Part shown: piece after piece, positions 1-10,500 of the stretch | Numbering within the stretch: position 1 is the stretch's first letter | Layout: the number at the start of each line of letters is the position of its first letter | Assembly (NCBI GenBank): GCA_000729835.1 | Contig: JFHB01000002.1 | Location: 124,001 to 188,000, forward strand | Source of the DNA: Atkinsonella hypoxylon | Taxonomy: Eukaryota > Ascomycota > Sordariomycetes > Hypocreales > Clavicipitaceae | DNA: 64,000 nucleotides | Direction: 5' to 3' | The notes under the pieces: model-generated | What the model was told of the DNA's origin: nothing | What the model saw: only the letters and a program-made list of their open reading frames with translations | Databases searched by the model: none | Position numbers and translations under genes: made by a program

Positions 1-532
1 TATCGCCATAACATTGCATGCCTACTTACCTCCCAGGTATCTACCTAGGTCAGGTGAGTAGGGAGGTACCTCCCTAGCTAGGCACCTAAGGTACCTAGTA
101 GCTAGCTCGGTCTTGCAGCCTTGGGCGAGTGCTCGTTCACTAGAAGAAGTCGCGCAAGGGTGCTGCTGGTCCCGAGTCCTGCCCTGCAAACGCACCTGTT
201 AGCTGTTAGGCGTGCTTCTCGCCCCGTGCGTTGCCTCAGAAGCTGGAAGCACTTGAGCCTTCGCCGGCGCTGGTCTCCACCTGCCCTCTCGCCTTTTGGC
301 TCTGAAACCCACCCCCGTTCTGCCTGCTCATTTCCCACCCGACACCACACACGCACCACACACCACATACAATCCTCCACCAACCCGCGACGCGACTCGA
401 CCTATTCATCACCACATGCCGTGGTCGTGACACGGCCCCATCGTCCTCCGTCCCTGCGCCCTCCAATGGGTCTAAGGCCATATATTTGCTGATTGCTGAC
501 ATCGTTGCGCACAGCCTGTCGGGCTCGTCGCC
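1..532. promoter_or_regulatory. 5' flank and leader of the SWI1-like gene
   Basis: No gene is recognised here. The first 115 bases are rich in CCTA/TAGG tetranucleotides arranged as short palindromes. From about 150 the sequence is pyrimidine-rich, with CCACACAC-type runs at 340-370, as is usual for a fungal 5' leader. It directly precedes the ATG at 533. Short open frames on both strands show no family resemblance. Confidence 0.5.
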
Positions 533-3500
533 ATGAGCGCCTGGATGAACGACGCCGTCCCCAACCATAATGGAAACGGCTTCCCCCATATCAACGATCC
601 CAACGCTGCCGGAGTAATGATGGATCCCTCCGCCTTCATGAATAACCCGGGCCAGTTCAACCCGGGTCAATTCTCTAACCAGCAACAGATGGCTGGCATG
701 CAGAATGGACCGATGCGCCACGGTTCGCCGACCTACCAGAACCAAAATCCGAATCAGGGCCAAGCCCCCAATCAGAATCCGAACCCAAACCAAAACCCTG
801 TCTATCAAACCAACTCCGTGATCCCGTCAAAACGTCCTCGTCCACGAGAAGATAGTGTCACTGGCTCACCGGGACACAACCCAGCCATGCAGCCGCCGTC
901 GCGTTCCGAGACGCCGCAACAACAAACCTTTGTTGGCTTTCAGCCTGGCGGTGCAATGGCTCAACAAAACCCGGGCCAGTTCTCCCATCTTCAGGCTAAC
1001 GGCTCTGCTAATGCCAGTCCATCGCCCATCATGGGAAATCAAATGCGACCGGGCAATGTACCTCAGAGGGTAGCTACCGCGTCACCGCATCCCTTTTCAC
1101 CTGGTCCGCAGCAATTCGGTGGTGCGCAAACGTCTCCAATTCCTTCAGAACATGGTACTCCTCAGCCGGGCCAATTCATGCAGACCATGCCACCGGGATA
1201 CAACCCAGGCTATGCGCAGTCCCCTTCCAATCCTCGGCCATCTCCCAATCCCAACACAATGGCCGCTGGTGTAGGAGGACAGATGATGCACCAGCCGATG
1301 GGCCAAATGCCGCAGCATATGGGTCAGATGCCCCCGAATATGTATCAGCAGATGCAGCAACAAATGCAACAAGGACAGCAGACACCCGGACAGCAGCCTG
1401 GCCAGCGACCACAAGGCATGGCTGACCAGCAAAAAATGGCAGCTTATCAGATGCGCCTCCAGCAACAACTACAGGGTAACATGCAAATGCAAGCACAGAT
1501 GCAAGCGCAGAACATGGGCCGCGGTATGATGCAAAAGCAACATATGCCGGGCATGCCCAATGGTCAAATGCCTCCAGGTGCCATGCGGCAACAGCCGCGG
1601 GCCATGGGTAACATCAACGCGGAACAGTTCATGAAAAATCTGACAACGCTAATGAATGCCAAGGGTCTGCCCTTGGATCCCAATCCAATCGTTGGTGACA
1701 GACCCGTCAACCTAGTCATGCTATTCCAGGTTGTTCAGTCCAAGGGTGGCTACAAATCTGTTGCCGCTGCCAATGGCTGGGCGCATATCGCTCAGGCACT
1801 AGGTCTGTCCATTCAAATGCCCACAGTGGCACCGACATTGAAGCAAGTATATGAACGCAATCTTGTCAAGTTCGAAGAAGTTTGGATCGCACAACAGAAA
1901 CACAGGATGATGCAGCAGAATGCGGGGATGAGTGGCCCTGGAACGCCGCAAAAGCCAATGCAGCCTGGACTGCACATGAACCAAGGCCAGATGCAGCAGC
2001 AACAACCTCCTATGCAGCAGCAAACGCCTGCCAAAGGAAACCCAACCCCTGTCAATGGGTTTCCTACGCCGCAGCCCTCTCAATCTCACTCACAACAAGC
2101 TCCTCACCCTCAGCAGCCACAAGCACAACAGCCACCACAGCAGCAACGGCAACAAACGCCCAATTCAAGTGTAACTCCCGGACACAGGAACAGTGTTTCA
2201 AGGAATGCCGACCCATCCGCACCGAGCGACTTCTCTCTACAATCTCCGGCACATCATCGGTCAGGTAGCGTCTCCGTCGACGGGCGTCAGCACACACCTA
2301 TGGCCCCTGTCTCTACCGAACAACACATGCCTCGAATGCCTCCCAAACCTGAAGACTATAGTCCCTGTGCTCGGGAGCTATCAACTTACGGTGGAGTCGA
2401 CCTTCATGCTGCCAATCTTCTCGGCGCCGAACTCGAAAGATGGGAGCCAATTGCTCCATCTGTGAACGAACTGGGCAATATTGACATCTCCGCACTGACC
2501 CGAAGCCTGCAATGTGGTATTCATGGCGAAGTTCGTGTTGCTCTTGATACACTTGCTACGATTTCGTCATCGCAAAATCAAGCACATTTCTTGCATCTTC
2601 GAGCCTGTGACGACTTGGTGGAAGCCTTGGTAGACTGTGCTGAAACACAACTCGACTTACTTGTGGAACATACGGTGGAAGTGGCTGATGAGATCCAGTT
2701 AACGCCATACGAGGATGTTGTTCGAGCTTGTAAAGTAGAGCGATGGGCAGTCAAGGATGTACATGCCTTTGGCAGTGACGGATACGAACTGGATCGAGCT
2801 GTAGAACGTCTGATCTGTGTTACGACTATTCTCCGTAATGTGTCGTTTCCAGGCGAACAAAACGACAATCATCTCGTTCTGTGCGATGAATCGATCATCA
2901 AACTTCTTTGTTCAATTATTCGATATCTGGGCACAAGGTCCATGCTCCTTCGGACGCACAGCAATACCCTTGATTTCATGAAAGATGTCGTGGTGCTCCT
3001 GTCCAACATAGCAGGATCTTTGGAAATCCCTAGTCGCGAGCAAGCAGTCAGTCTCTTACAATTTCTTCTAGCATTCGCCCCTGTGCCTGGTCCATCAATA
3101 GTTGACGATACGCTCAATTACGTACCATACGATCCCAGTCTTCACTCCTACCTTCCTCACGCGGTGGATGCTCTGGCGAAGCTGCTGGCCCGCGACGAAC
3201 CGAACCGAGGCTTCTATAAGGCCCTATTTACCATTGATTCGTCAACTTCTGTCGGTAATGAACTGCTAGCTAGGTCCTTTGCCCTGGCTATCTCACCAAT
3301 ACCCGATAAGGCAAAAGAACAATTTCGGCCGGCGCAGCTTCCTCCACTATTCGAGACGAGGAAGCCTTTCTTGATGCAGGGTCTCTTGGCTGCGGAAATT
3401 ATTGTGTCCCTAATACCAGGATCTGAAACAAGTATCGCTCGAACACTTCTCGCGTCAGGCAACTGTCTCTCACAGAATCTAGTCAAAATCATCCAAGATC

Positions 3501-3781
3501 TTAGTGTCTTGTATGAGAAACCACCAACCTCGGCCAGAGGAGGCAGTCGCGCCGCAGTGAGAAAGGATCCCGAACTTGTTTACATTGTTGTTGTTGCAGC
3601 TTCACTCCTACGGCGCCTTGTCGAAAAGGCGCGAGATTCATCTGCCGCTGGCGCCAGAGATATTTCAGAGTTACTACCACAACGTCAAGTTCTCATGGAT
3701 GCCTTGATGATGCAAGCACCCGAATGGACGAAGGATGGATTGTTACCACAATTGACGGCCGTACTAAATCTGGATGGATGA
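533..3781 (+). CDS. SWI1: SWI/SNF chromatin-remodelling subunit, SWI1-like (ARID domain)
   Basis: A single exon of 1082 residues. The first 350 residues or so are Gln/Asn/Pro/Met-rich low complexity. An ARID/BRIGHT DNA-binding domain follows at about residues 362-456: it starts near EQFMKNLTTLMNAKG, has the core VNLVMLFQVVQSKGGYKSV, and ends near the run that contains VYERNLVKFEEVW. A second Gln/Pro-rich linker spans about 457-600. The C-terminal half (about 610-1080) is a conserved helical, armadillo-like region typical of fungal Swi1/Sol1. In this family the protein is a DNA-binding subunit of the nuclear SWI/SNF complex. It lies tail-to-tail with mL49. The ATG at 533 opens the N-terminal region directly after a leader. 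The domain order supports the name well; the low-complexity parts give no specific evidence. Confidence 0.9.
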   Translation: MSAWMNDAVPNHNGNGFPHINDPNAAGVMMDPSAFMNNPGQFNPGQFSNQQQMAGMQNGPMRHGSPTYQNQNPNQGQAPNQNPNPNQNPVYQTNSVIPSKRPRPREDSVTGSPGHNPAMQPPSRSETPQQQTFVGFQPGGAMAQQNPGQFSHLQANGSANASPSPIMGNQMRPGNVPQRVATASPHPFSPGPQQFGGAQTSPIPSEHGTPQPGQFMQTMPPGYNPGYAQSPSNPRPSPNPNTMAAGVGGQMMHQPMGQMPQHMGQMPPNMYQQMQQQMQQGQQTPGQQPGQRPQGMADQQKMAAYQMRLQQQLQGNMQMQAQMQAQNMGRGMMQKQHMPGMPNGQMPPGAMRQQPRAMGNINAEQFMKNLTTLMNAKGLPLDPNPIVGDRPVNLVMLFQVVQSKGGYKSVAAANGWAHIAQALGLSIQMPTVAPTLKQVYERNLVKFEEVWIAQQKHRMMQQNAGMSGPGTPQKPMQPGLHMNQGQMQQQQPPMQQQTPAKGNPTPVNGFPTPQPSQSHSQQAPHPQQPQAQQPPQQQRQQTPNSSVTPGHRNSVSRNADPSAPSDFSLQSPAHHRSGSVSVDGRQHTPMAPVSTEQHMPRMPPKPEDYSPCARELSTYGGVDLHAANLLGAELERWEPIAPSVNELGNIDISALTRSLQCGIHGEVRVALDTLATISSSQNQAHFLHLRACDDLVEALVDCAETQLDLLVEHTVEVADEIQLTPYEDVVRACKVERWAVKDVHAFGSDGYELDRAVERLICVTTILRNVSFPGEQNDNHLVLCDESIIKLLCSIIRYLGTRSMLLRTHSNTLDFMKDVVVLLSNIAGSLEIPSREQAVSLLQFLLAFAPVPGPSIVDDTLNYVPYDPSLHSYLPHAVDALAKLLARDEPNRGFYKALFTIDSSTSVGNELLARSFALAISPIPDKAKEQFRPAQLPPLFETRKPFLMQGLLAAEIIVSLIPGSETSIARTLLASGNCLSQNLVKIIQDLSVLYEKPPTSARGGSRAAVRKDPELVYIVVVAASLLRRLVEKARDSSAAGARDISELLPQRQVLMDALMMQAPEWTKDGLLPQLTAVLNLDG

Positions 3782-4318
3782 TTCGAGACAATAACTTCTC
3801 AGTGACTGATTGGCGGTTCAAAAGGCAGCAGTTATCTCAGAATAGCGCGCAGCAGTGAGTTTTTTTTTTACCTGGAGAAAAAAAGAGGCCATCGAAGTGC
3901 GTGGCACAGGCTGGGTTAACACTCTTTGCGGTACTTTATGGTTGTTTTGCTTCAAAAATTTTTCTACTTTGATGTTGTATCACATGATGGCGCATAGCTG
4001 AATTTGCATGGGTATGCGAAGCTCTGAGCTTAAAGGAACCTGGTTTGGGTATATCTATTGGAAAGGTGTAAATAGGTGTCGGATTAAGATATAAAATATA
4101 TGACAGCAACCATTCGAACCGTTTTCAAGTTCACCGGTGCACTACTGTACAATCGACCAAAAGTTCAGCCTGTGTGACGCAGCGTACACTATTTGATCTT
4201 ATAAGGGCACACAATGGCCCTGACAATATCCGCCGACGGCAATTCATGACAAACTCAGAATCCTCGTGCCAAGAACCAAGACTTCACTTTATCATAATGA
4301 TCACCCTGTGAGATTTTG
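3782..4318. other. Convergent intergenic region (3' flanks)
   Basis: Shared 3' flank between the SWI1-like gene and mL49. It is AT-rich, with a T run at about 3861 and A runs suitable for 3' UTR and polyadenylation signals. I see no coding region or RNA gene. Confidence 0.5.
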
Positions 4319-4777
4319 TTAGATCGTGCGTCCAGGGGCTCGGAGGAATTTGGACCATCGCACCTTTAGCTCTAAATTCTGTGTTACCGGATTGATTCTT
4401 AATTGATCCTGACCTAGCCCTAACGATACTGCCAAGTCCTCTAAAAGCTGCCTCCGATCACCCTCGACCTTCTTTATCAGGACCACAACACGGTTGCCCC
4501 CCGATTTTAATTGCTTGTAGATTGGCAGCTGAGTTGACGCTGTTCGATGGACAAGATAAGGACCACTTGCCAGTTCGTCAGTCGTCTTGGTTGGAAGTGG
4601 TGTCACTCGGCTCGTCGGAGCATAGTTGCGAGGAGATTTGGCACTTGCGGTGGAGAGATATCGTGATGATGCAGCGGCAAACTGGAAGAAGGGTAGCCTC
4701 TGTGTCATTCTTCGGAGGGTTGAGGTAAAGAGACAGCAGTGGCCGTGAGATATCATCCGAGGCAATTGTTGACTCAT
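4319..4777 (-). CDS. IMG2: Mitochondrial large-subunit ribosomal protein mL49 (IMG2 family)
   Basis: An intronless reading frame of 152 residues. The N-terminus is basic, Ser/Thr-rich and short of acidic residues, as in a mitochondrial presequence (to about residue 50). The family core follows: a PYLVHRTASTQLPIYKQLKSG segment, then GGNRVVVLIKKVEGD, then a C-terminal part with INPVTQNLELK. The PY-x-V-x-RT ... LP-x-Y ... GGN pattern is characteristic of the mL49/Img2 family of the mitoribosomal large subunit. The extreme C-terminus is less typical, so a missed 3' exon is possible. It is divergent from eIF3e with a 600-bp shared promoter. Start choice between Met1 and Met8 is uncertain. Confidence 0.85.
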   Translation of the reverse strand: MSQQLPRMISHGHCCLFTSTLRRMTQRLPFFQFAAASSRYLSTASAKSPRNYAPTSRVTPLPTKTTDELASGPYLVHRTASTQLPIYKQLKSGGNRVVVLIKKVEGDRRQLLEDLAVSLGLGQDQLRINPVTQNLELKVRWSKFLRAPGRTI

Positions 4778-5377
4778 TGTAAATTATGGCGCTGACAAGA
4801 CTGTAACTAACGCTAAAGTCAGTAAAGCTTAAGATGGGAGGAATATAAATGATTGCGACTGATGCAGTACCTGATGGCTTGACGATGCACCAGACGGTGG
4901 TAAGAAATGAGTGCTTTGAAGTAAAACAGAAACTTCAAGTGACTTAAAATCGACCTGCTGCTCAACGACGGTTTTGTAAACACAAGAATTGGCGCTTTGT
5001 TTGTACGATAAGTCGATATCTTGACCTCGGACAGCTTTCATCTCACTGGTCGTCTGCGAAAATAAGCATCACATGACCGCAACGTACCTGTTTCGGTAAA
5101 TTTCCGGCGCGTGGTCGACAAGCCCCCCACACCACTTTGTGCATTGGCGAAATTCACCAAAAATCTGCCCCTCCATTTTGCATTTACGTGTGAGCGAGTT
5201 GCGTCTTTACCACTCTCACTTCTTGCGGCGAAACGAAGCCGGATTCCGCATCCGCTTTCCCCCCTCACGCCGACTTTTTTTGCACCGCCCGGGAAGAACC
5301 GATCGAACGGACGACAAAATCAAGGACAGTCGAAGTTGCCTATCGCACAGGGTAAATCGTTTCTTCCTTGATCCATC
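4778..5377. promoter_or_regulatory. Divergent promoter between mL49 and eIF3e
   Basis: A 600-bp region between two divergent translation genes (mitochondrial ribosome and cytosolic initiation). Its right half contains pyrimidine-rich tracts before the eIF3e start. No further gene is supported; the short frames inside it do not resemble known families. Confidence 0.5.
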
Positions 5378-6830
5378 ATGGAGGATCTGCTCAAGGCCGT
5401 TTCGGCCGACGGTTCATCAATCATGCCCCAGTTGGCGCCTCATCTAAGCCGGCACCTGTTGTTCCCGCTCATACAGTTCGAGGGCGACAAGGCTGAGGAG
5501 AAGGGCGATAGCGAGATGGCCAAGAAGGTCTTGTCCGGAAAGATCAAGCTGTTGGAGGATACCAATATGACCGACTACGTCGCGACTTTGTATTGCGAGC
5601 TGCATGGCGTGGCTGATCCCCCGGCCGAGTATACAAAGAAGAGACAGGAGGTTCTGGCGCAACTGGAGAACTACGAGCAGGCTACTGCCACGATTGCAGA
5701 TCTTTTAACGCAAGATGAGGTTGTCAACGGTCTTCGGAGCGACAAGGTTGCCAACTTGGACTTCTTGAAGAACCAGCATGGGGTAAGTGGGAGTCTTGAT
5801 CAAGCAAGGGGGAAAACATGGGCGTCTTGACGGAGGAGCACAAACATGAAGAGCGCGATGAGTTTCGCGGTGCAAGTTCCACAACAGGGTGCTAATATGA
5901 GAATGCTTTGTGTAGGTCACGATGGAAATGGTCAACGCCCTTTACGATTTTGGTCAGTTCCAGTTTCGATGCGGACAGTACGGTCCTGCCGCCGATATGC
6001 TCTATCAGTTCCGCGTGCTGTCTACCGACAACGACAAGGTATTAGCCTCTACCTGGGGCAAGTTGGCGTCCGAGATCCTGTCGACGAACTGGGAGTCGGC
6101 GGTAGACGAGCTCAAAAACGTCAAGGAGGGCATCGACACCAAGCTCTTCAATAACCCGCGCGCTCAGCTCGACCACCGCACCATGCTGATCCACTGGTCT
6201 CTCTTCCCCCTCTTCAACTGGGAAGGCGCGCGCGAGCCCATCCTGGACATGTTCTTCTCCGCCGCGTACATCAACACCATCCAGACGTCGTGCCCATGGA
6301 TCCTACGCTATCTCATTGCCGCCGTCATCACCGGCCGCACCCGCTCGCGAAACAGCTCCACGCAGCAGAAGCAGCTCAAGGACATTGTGAGATACGTCCG
6401 CCAGGAAGCCTACGAGTACGCCGACCCCATCACCCAGTTCGTCAACGCCCTCTACATTGCCCACGACTTCAACGCCGCCCGCGAGGCCCTCCGGCTCGCC
6501 GAGGAAGTCTGCCGCAGCGATTTCTTCCTCGCCTCCTCCGCCGACGCCCTGATCAACGCCGCTCGCCATCTCATCTGCGAGAGCTACTGCAAGATCTTCA
6601 GCCGCATGAACATCCGCGACCTCAGCGCCAAGCTCGGCCTCAACCCTGACGACGGCGAGAAATGGATCGTCAATCTCATTCGCGAAACTAGGCTCGACGC
6701 AAAGATTGACAGCCAGGACGGCACCGTCATCATGAACCACCCGCCCAACAACGTCTACCAGCAGGTCATTGAGAAGACAAAAGGTGGCTTCTTCAGAACG
6801 CAGGTTCTCAACGCTGCTGTGTCCAAGTAA
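5378..6830 (+). CDS. INT6: Eukaryotic translation initiation factor 3 subunit E (INT6)
   Basis: Two exons, 5378-5782 and 5916-6830. The 133-nt intron has donor GTAAGT, a GCTAAT branch site and acceptor TGTAG, and lies in phase 0 between QHG and VTM. The product is 439 residues, normal for fungal eIF3e. The N-terminal eIF3e domain (residues 1 to about 137) includes SRHLLFPLIQFE. The TPR-like middle carries the hallmark YQFRVLSTDNDKVL and HWSLFPLFNW. The PCI domain occupies roughly residues 230-410, with ARHLICESYCKIFSRMNI and the winged-helix part near WIVNLIRETRLDAKID. It acts in the cytosol as a scaffold subunit of eIF3 on the 40S ribosome. The PCI half of exon 2 is strongly GC3-rich, consistent with high expression. 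Confidence 0.97.
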
Positions 6831-7519
6831 ATACTTTCATTGGCGAAAGAAGAGACTTTGCCTAGCTTTCATGACAGACTCATCTCTGCACCCCTATCTT
6901 TCACTCCCGCAACGGAGTGGTGTACCTGGCCAGGTGTCCCGAATCCATCTCAGGAAGGGGTATATAGATAGCCCTGCACACCACGCAGACTCAGTCATAC
7001 CTGATGTCCAGGGGTGATCGATCGACAGGGTGAAGAGACAGAAATTACGTGAAGATTGGAAAGGAGGTTTTTTAGTGTATCGGTGGTGATGCGGCTTGCA
7101 TTACATGGCGTTTTATACTTTGCTTTTATTACAAGGGTGGTGGGCACCAGGGATGGGAAGAGCGGCCGGTTAACCATTATCGATGGACTGGTGAATGAAT
7201 TCAAAAGATGGGCATGATCTGTGGATGCTTGATGCCAAAGATGAGTGATGTGTTTATTTGCAATTGTCCCTGTTGACCTTGTTGTTGTGTGTTTGATGTG
7301 AAAAGCATGGTGATCAGGTCACGAATGGTGATATTCGAATGCAAAGGCATGCACTATAAAATGCATCTTGTTGCTCTTTTCGTACTATCGTTATAACTCG
7401 TGGCTTCATTTCTTTACACCTCTTCTCAGGCGCGCTAGCTCGCCTGCTACTCTGACTAATGAGAATCTCTGCCGTCTCTTGTTATTGATATAGTGTGGCT
7501 GCGGCTCGTATTGACAGTT
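6831..7519. other. Convergent intergenic region between eIF3e and APC1
   Basis: 3' flanks of two convergent genes. AT-rich stretches at about 7220-7400 could carry polyadenylation signals. No coding region, tRNA or repeat is recognised. Confidence 0.5.
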
Positions 7520-10500
7520 CTACTGCTCTGCTTCCCGGGCAGCCAACCACACTTGACCCTTGAGTGCCTCTATGGCACCATTTCTCATCCACCAGACATC
7601 GTCGCTGGCACCATGTACCTGCACGTGGTCGCCGGTCGATTCATCGAGCTCATCTCCAGCTTTGACAGTGGCCTGGCTGTCATGAACGCTGGCGGTTCCT
7701 TGTTTGAGGAGCCTCTCTCTTGCAGCACCCCATTCGAAGAGGAGCTTGGCACCCTCCAGACGCTCTCGGTCGCCGCCTTCCATGATTCCTCGCTCCATCT
7801 CCATTCTTGCATCTACCGCAGACCCTTCCGCTTGCTCTTTTTCGTTGCCCTCCAGTAGCGCTGCCCTCTCTGCATGATTGATACCTCGAAGTTTGTCGAG
7901 CTGGAAAATCCATTCTAGAGAGTTGTCTCGCTTGGCGTCACTTCCTAGGGTGCGTAGCGTTGATGTAAATATTCCTTCGCGAGGCGGCCGGCGACGCAGG
8001 TATATACTCTGGGTCTGGGCAAAGGCTTGCTGCAAGTTCTTATTGGAAAAGTCGAGTTCCACGTCCCAGAACTGTGGACCACATGAGGTTGACAGGCTAG
8101 ATATCTGGTCCAATGGAGGCAGGAGACACGGAGTAGTGCGATACAGAATAGGTTCTGAGGAAGATTCTTGCTTCATCTTGACCTGCACGGACACGGATAT
8201 AGGCTGTCCCGTCAAGACATCCTTCGCGACCAAGCAGCGCTGCTCCGTTGCCAAGACCCAGAAATGGCGGAAGGCCTGCAAATGTGAGCGGTTGTCCATG
8301 ACAGTGGTCGGGAAGATGGGATAAAACGCCACTAGTAACGCGGCAATTGCCATATTGCTGGTGCCGAAAGTCACAGTTCCGCAGCCTAGAAATAAGGCCC
8401 CGATGGCTAGATGGGCTGCAAGGTGTGATCCATAAGGAATATCAGGGCTGTCGCGTCCGTGAAGAGAACGGAGACGTCTGAGAACAGAGATGTCTCCAGT
8501 GCCAGCCATGACAATCGAGCAAGACAGCGCAAGTATGTCTTGACACATTCTGGTGCTTGATCTTGCAAGTTCTTCATCGTACGATGGCACTGCCCCGCCA
8601 GAGCCTCTTGACGAAGTATCAATCTTTGAGATGCGCATAAATTGATCAAGGTAGTGCAAAAGGAGATCTCGTGCCTTGACGGAGGCACTGCCGGAGAACC
8701 GTAGAGCTATAGACAAGCAGATTCCAGTCAAGATGCTGTAGAATGAAAGGTCAGTAGAGCGCAGCTTCGAAACATTTTGTAGCTTATGTCGCGGCCGATA
8801 TGGACTTGGAAGGCTATCTTTGACCCAGGCGAACGTTGGTTCGATTTTCGACCATAGAATGAGATTTTTGGTCATGGCACGTAGAAGCAGAATGTCCGGG
8901 CGGACGTAGTCAAATTGAAGAACCGAGTCTGGCACATCAATCTTCCGGGCCACCATGTGATCCTCGGACTTCATAAAGATCAAAGCTATAGCCATGACTG
9001 CGCCAGCCGAAGCTCTATCAAGAATGTGGACGATTTCCACATTCTTAATGGCGGTAGCATGAGCGATAAGCTTTTCCGTGAGTTTCATATCATGAAGCCC
9101 TTTCAGATCACCTCCCTTACCCAAGTTGATGAAACCAAGGGCGAAACCAGCAGCTAGACGATAGCACTCACTCCTGAGAGGCTCTTCTTCGTCTTCTTCA
9201 TCGATGTGCTCGATTTCAGAGAGCATGATCTCACTCATTCGCCTGTGCTGACTGTTGCAATACAGGAGACCTATCCCCATGATACCAGACGTTTGTGTTA
9301 GTGGTGATAGGTTTAGCTCGGCCGCACCACGGGGAAGCATACGAGTCGCATGGACCGAAAGCAACCGCGTGATAAGAGAATCCATAGTACCCATATAGGA
9401 CGCCGCCAAGCCTAAAAGCAGACCGATAGACGTCATGGTGTGCTTAGGAGTAAGGTATTTGAATGCCACCCATTTGGCCACGCCTTTGAGATGTCCGTTG
9501 AGACCAAGAGCTAGCAGAAAACCGGCGTGTCGATTGCTAAGCTCCTGAGCTGGTTTGTTGTATAAAATCCAAGACGTGTCAATCCCCTTTGCCTGAGGCG
9601 AGATTGCCAGGCCTGCAGCAACGCCTTGATGAAAAAATCCCCAGCATACTTTTTCCTCGGTGAATAGAGTCTTGTCCACTCCTACCGTTACATTGGTTGG
9701 CTTGACGATGCAGTTCAGATTAAAGCCTCCGATGTGGAACTTCTGCGTGATGAGTGGAAAACGTAAATTGTAGTATAGAAGTGCACGCCCCGCTGGAATT
9801 GACAATGTCCCATTTGCTATCCTTGACACCAGTTCTTTTTGTTTTTCCAGGTATTCGCTCTCCGACCAATGTGAATCTGGATTCAACCGGACGATGCGAG
9901 TCTTGTGCGTCGACAACAGGTCTTGTGCTTCATTCAAGCGGCGGTCATCTTTGAAAAGAGACCGTATAACAGCTTGGCGCTCTGTGCTTTCGCCATCATC
10001 GTGGCCGATATTGTTGGCCTCTTCTACGCTTTGACACAGGAGTTTGAAGTCCCAGGTGGCCTTATGCGTAGGCGCCAAGATGTTGGCCAAAGCATGGCGT
10101 GGTCTTCTGTTTGGCTTAACAATGAGACTGATATCGCTTCGCTTCACAAGATCCAACAGCTCATTAGACCATCTTGACGGTGGATGCGGCTGACACAGCG
10201 AAATAGCATCTTGCAGAGGCACTAAAACCGCTTCCGGTAGTGTTTCCAGTACGAGATTCGTGAAACCACAGTCACGCATCGCTTCCACCATCTCAACTGC
10301 TGTTGAAGTAGGCTTGATTGCCTTGAAAAATCGCTTGAACATAAGCGTACGAGTCGTAATAGAATCCCATCTCTTATCTTGCAACTTCTCTGCCTCAGAC
10401 ACACGGGAGCTTGCATGGTATATATCAGCAGGCGTGAGACAAGGTTTTCCACGCACGCCGGTGAGACGGCACTGAATCCACTCCAGAATATCGGGCCGAA

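Noticed and set aside
4829..5041. Minus-strand frame upstream of mL49 considered as an extra 5' exon
   Set aside because: mL49 already has a start codon and presequence, and no splice pair joins the two frames convincingly.
6290..6740. Pro/Arg/His-rich frame and acidic antisense frame across eIF3e exon 2
   Set aside because: Shadow frames of the GC3-rich eIF3e coding sequence.
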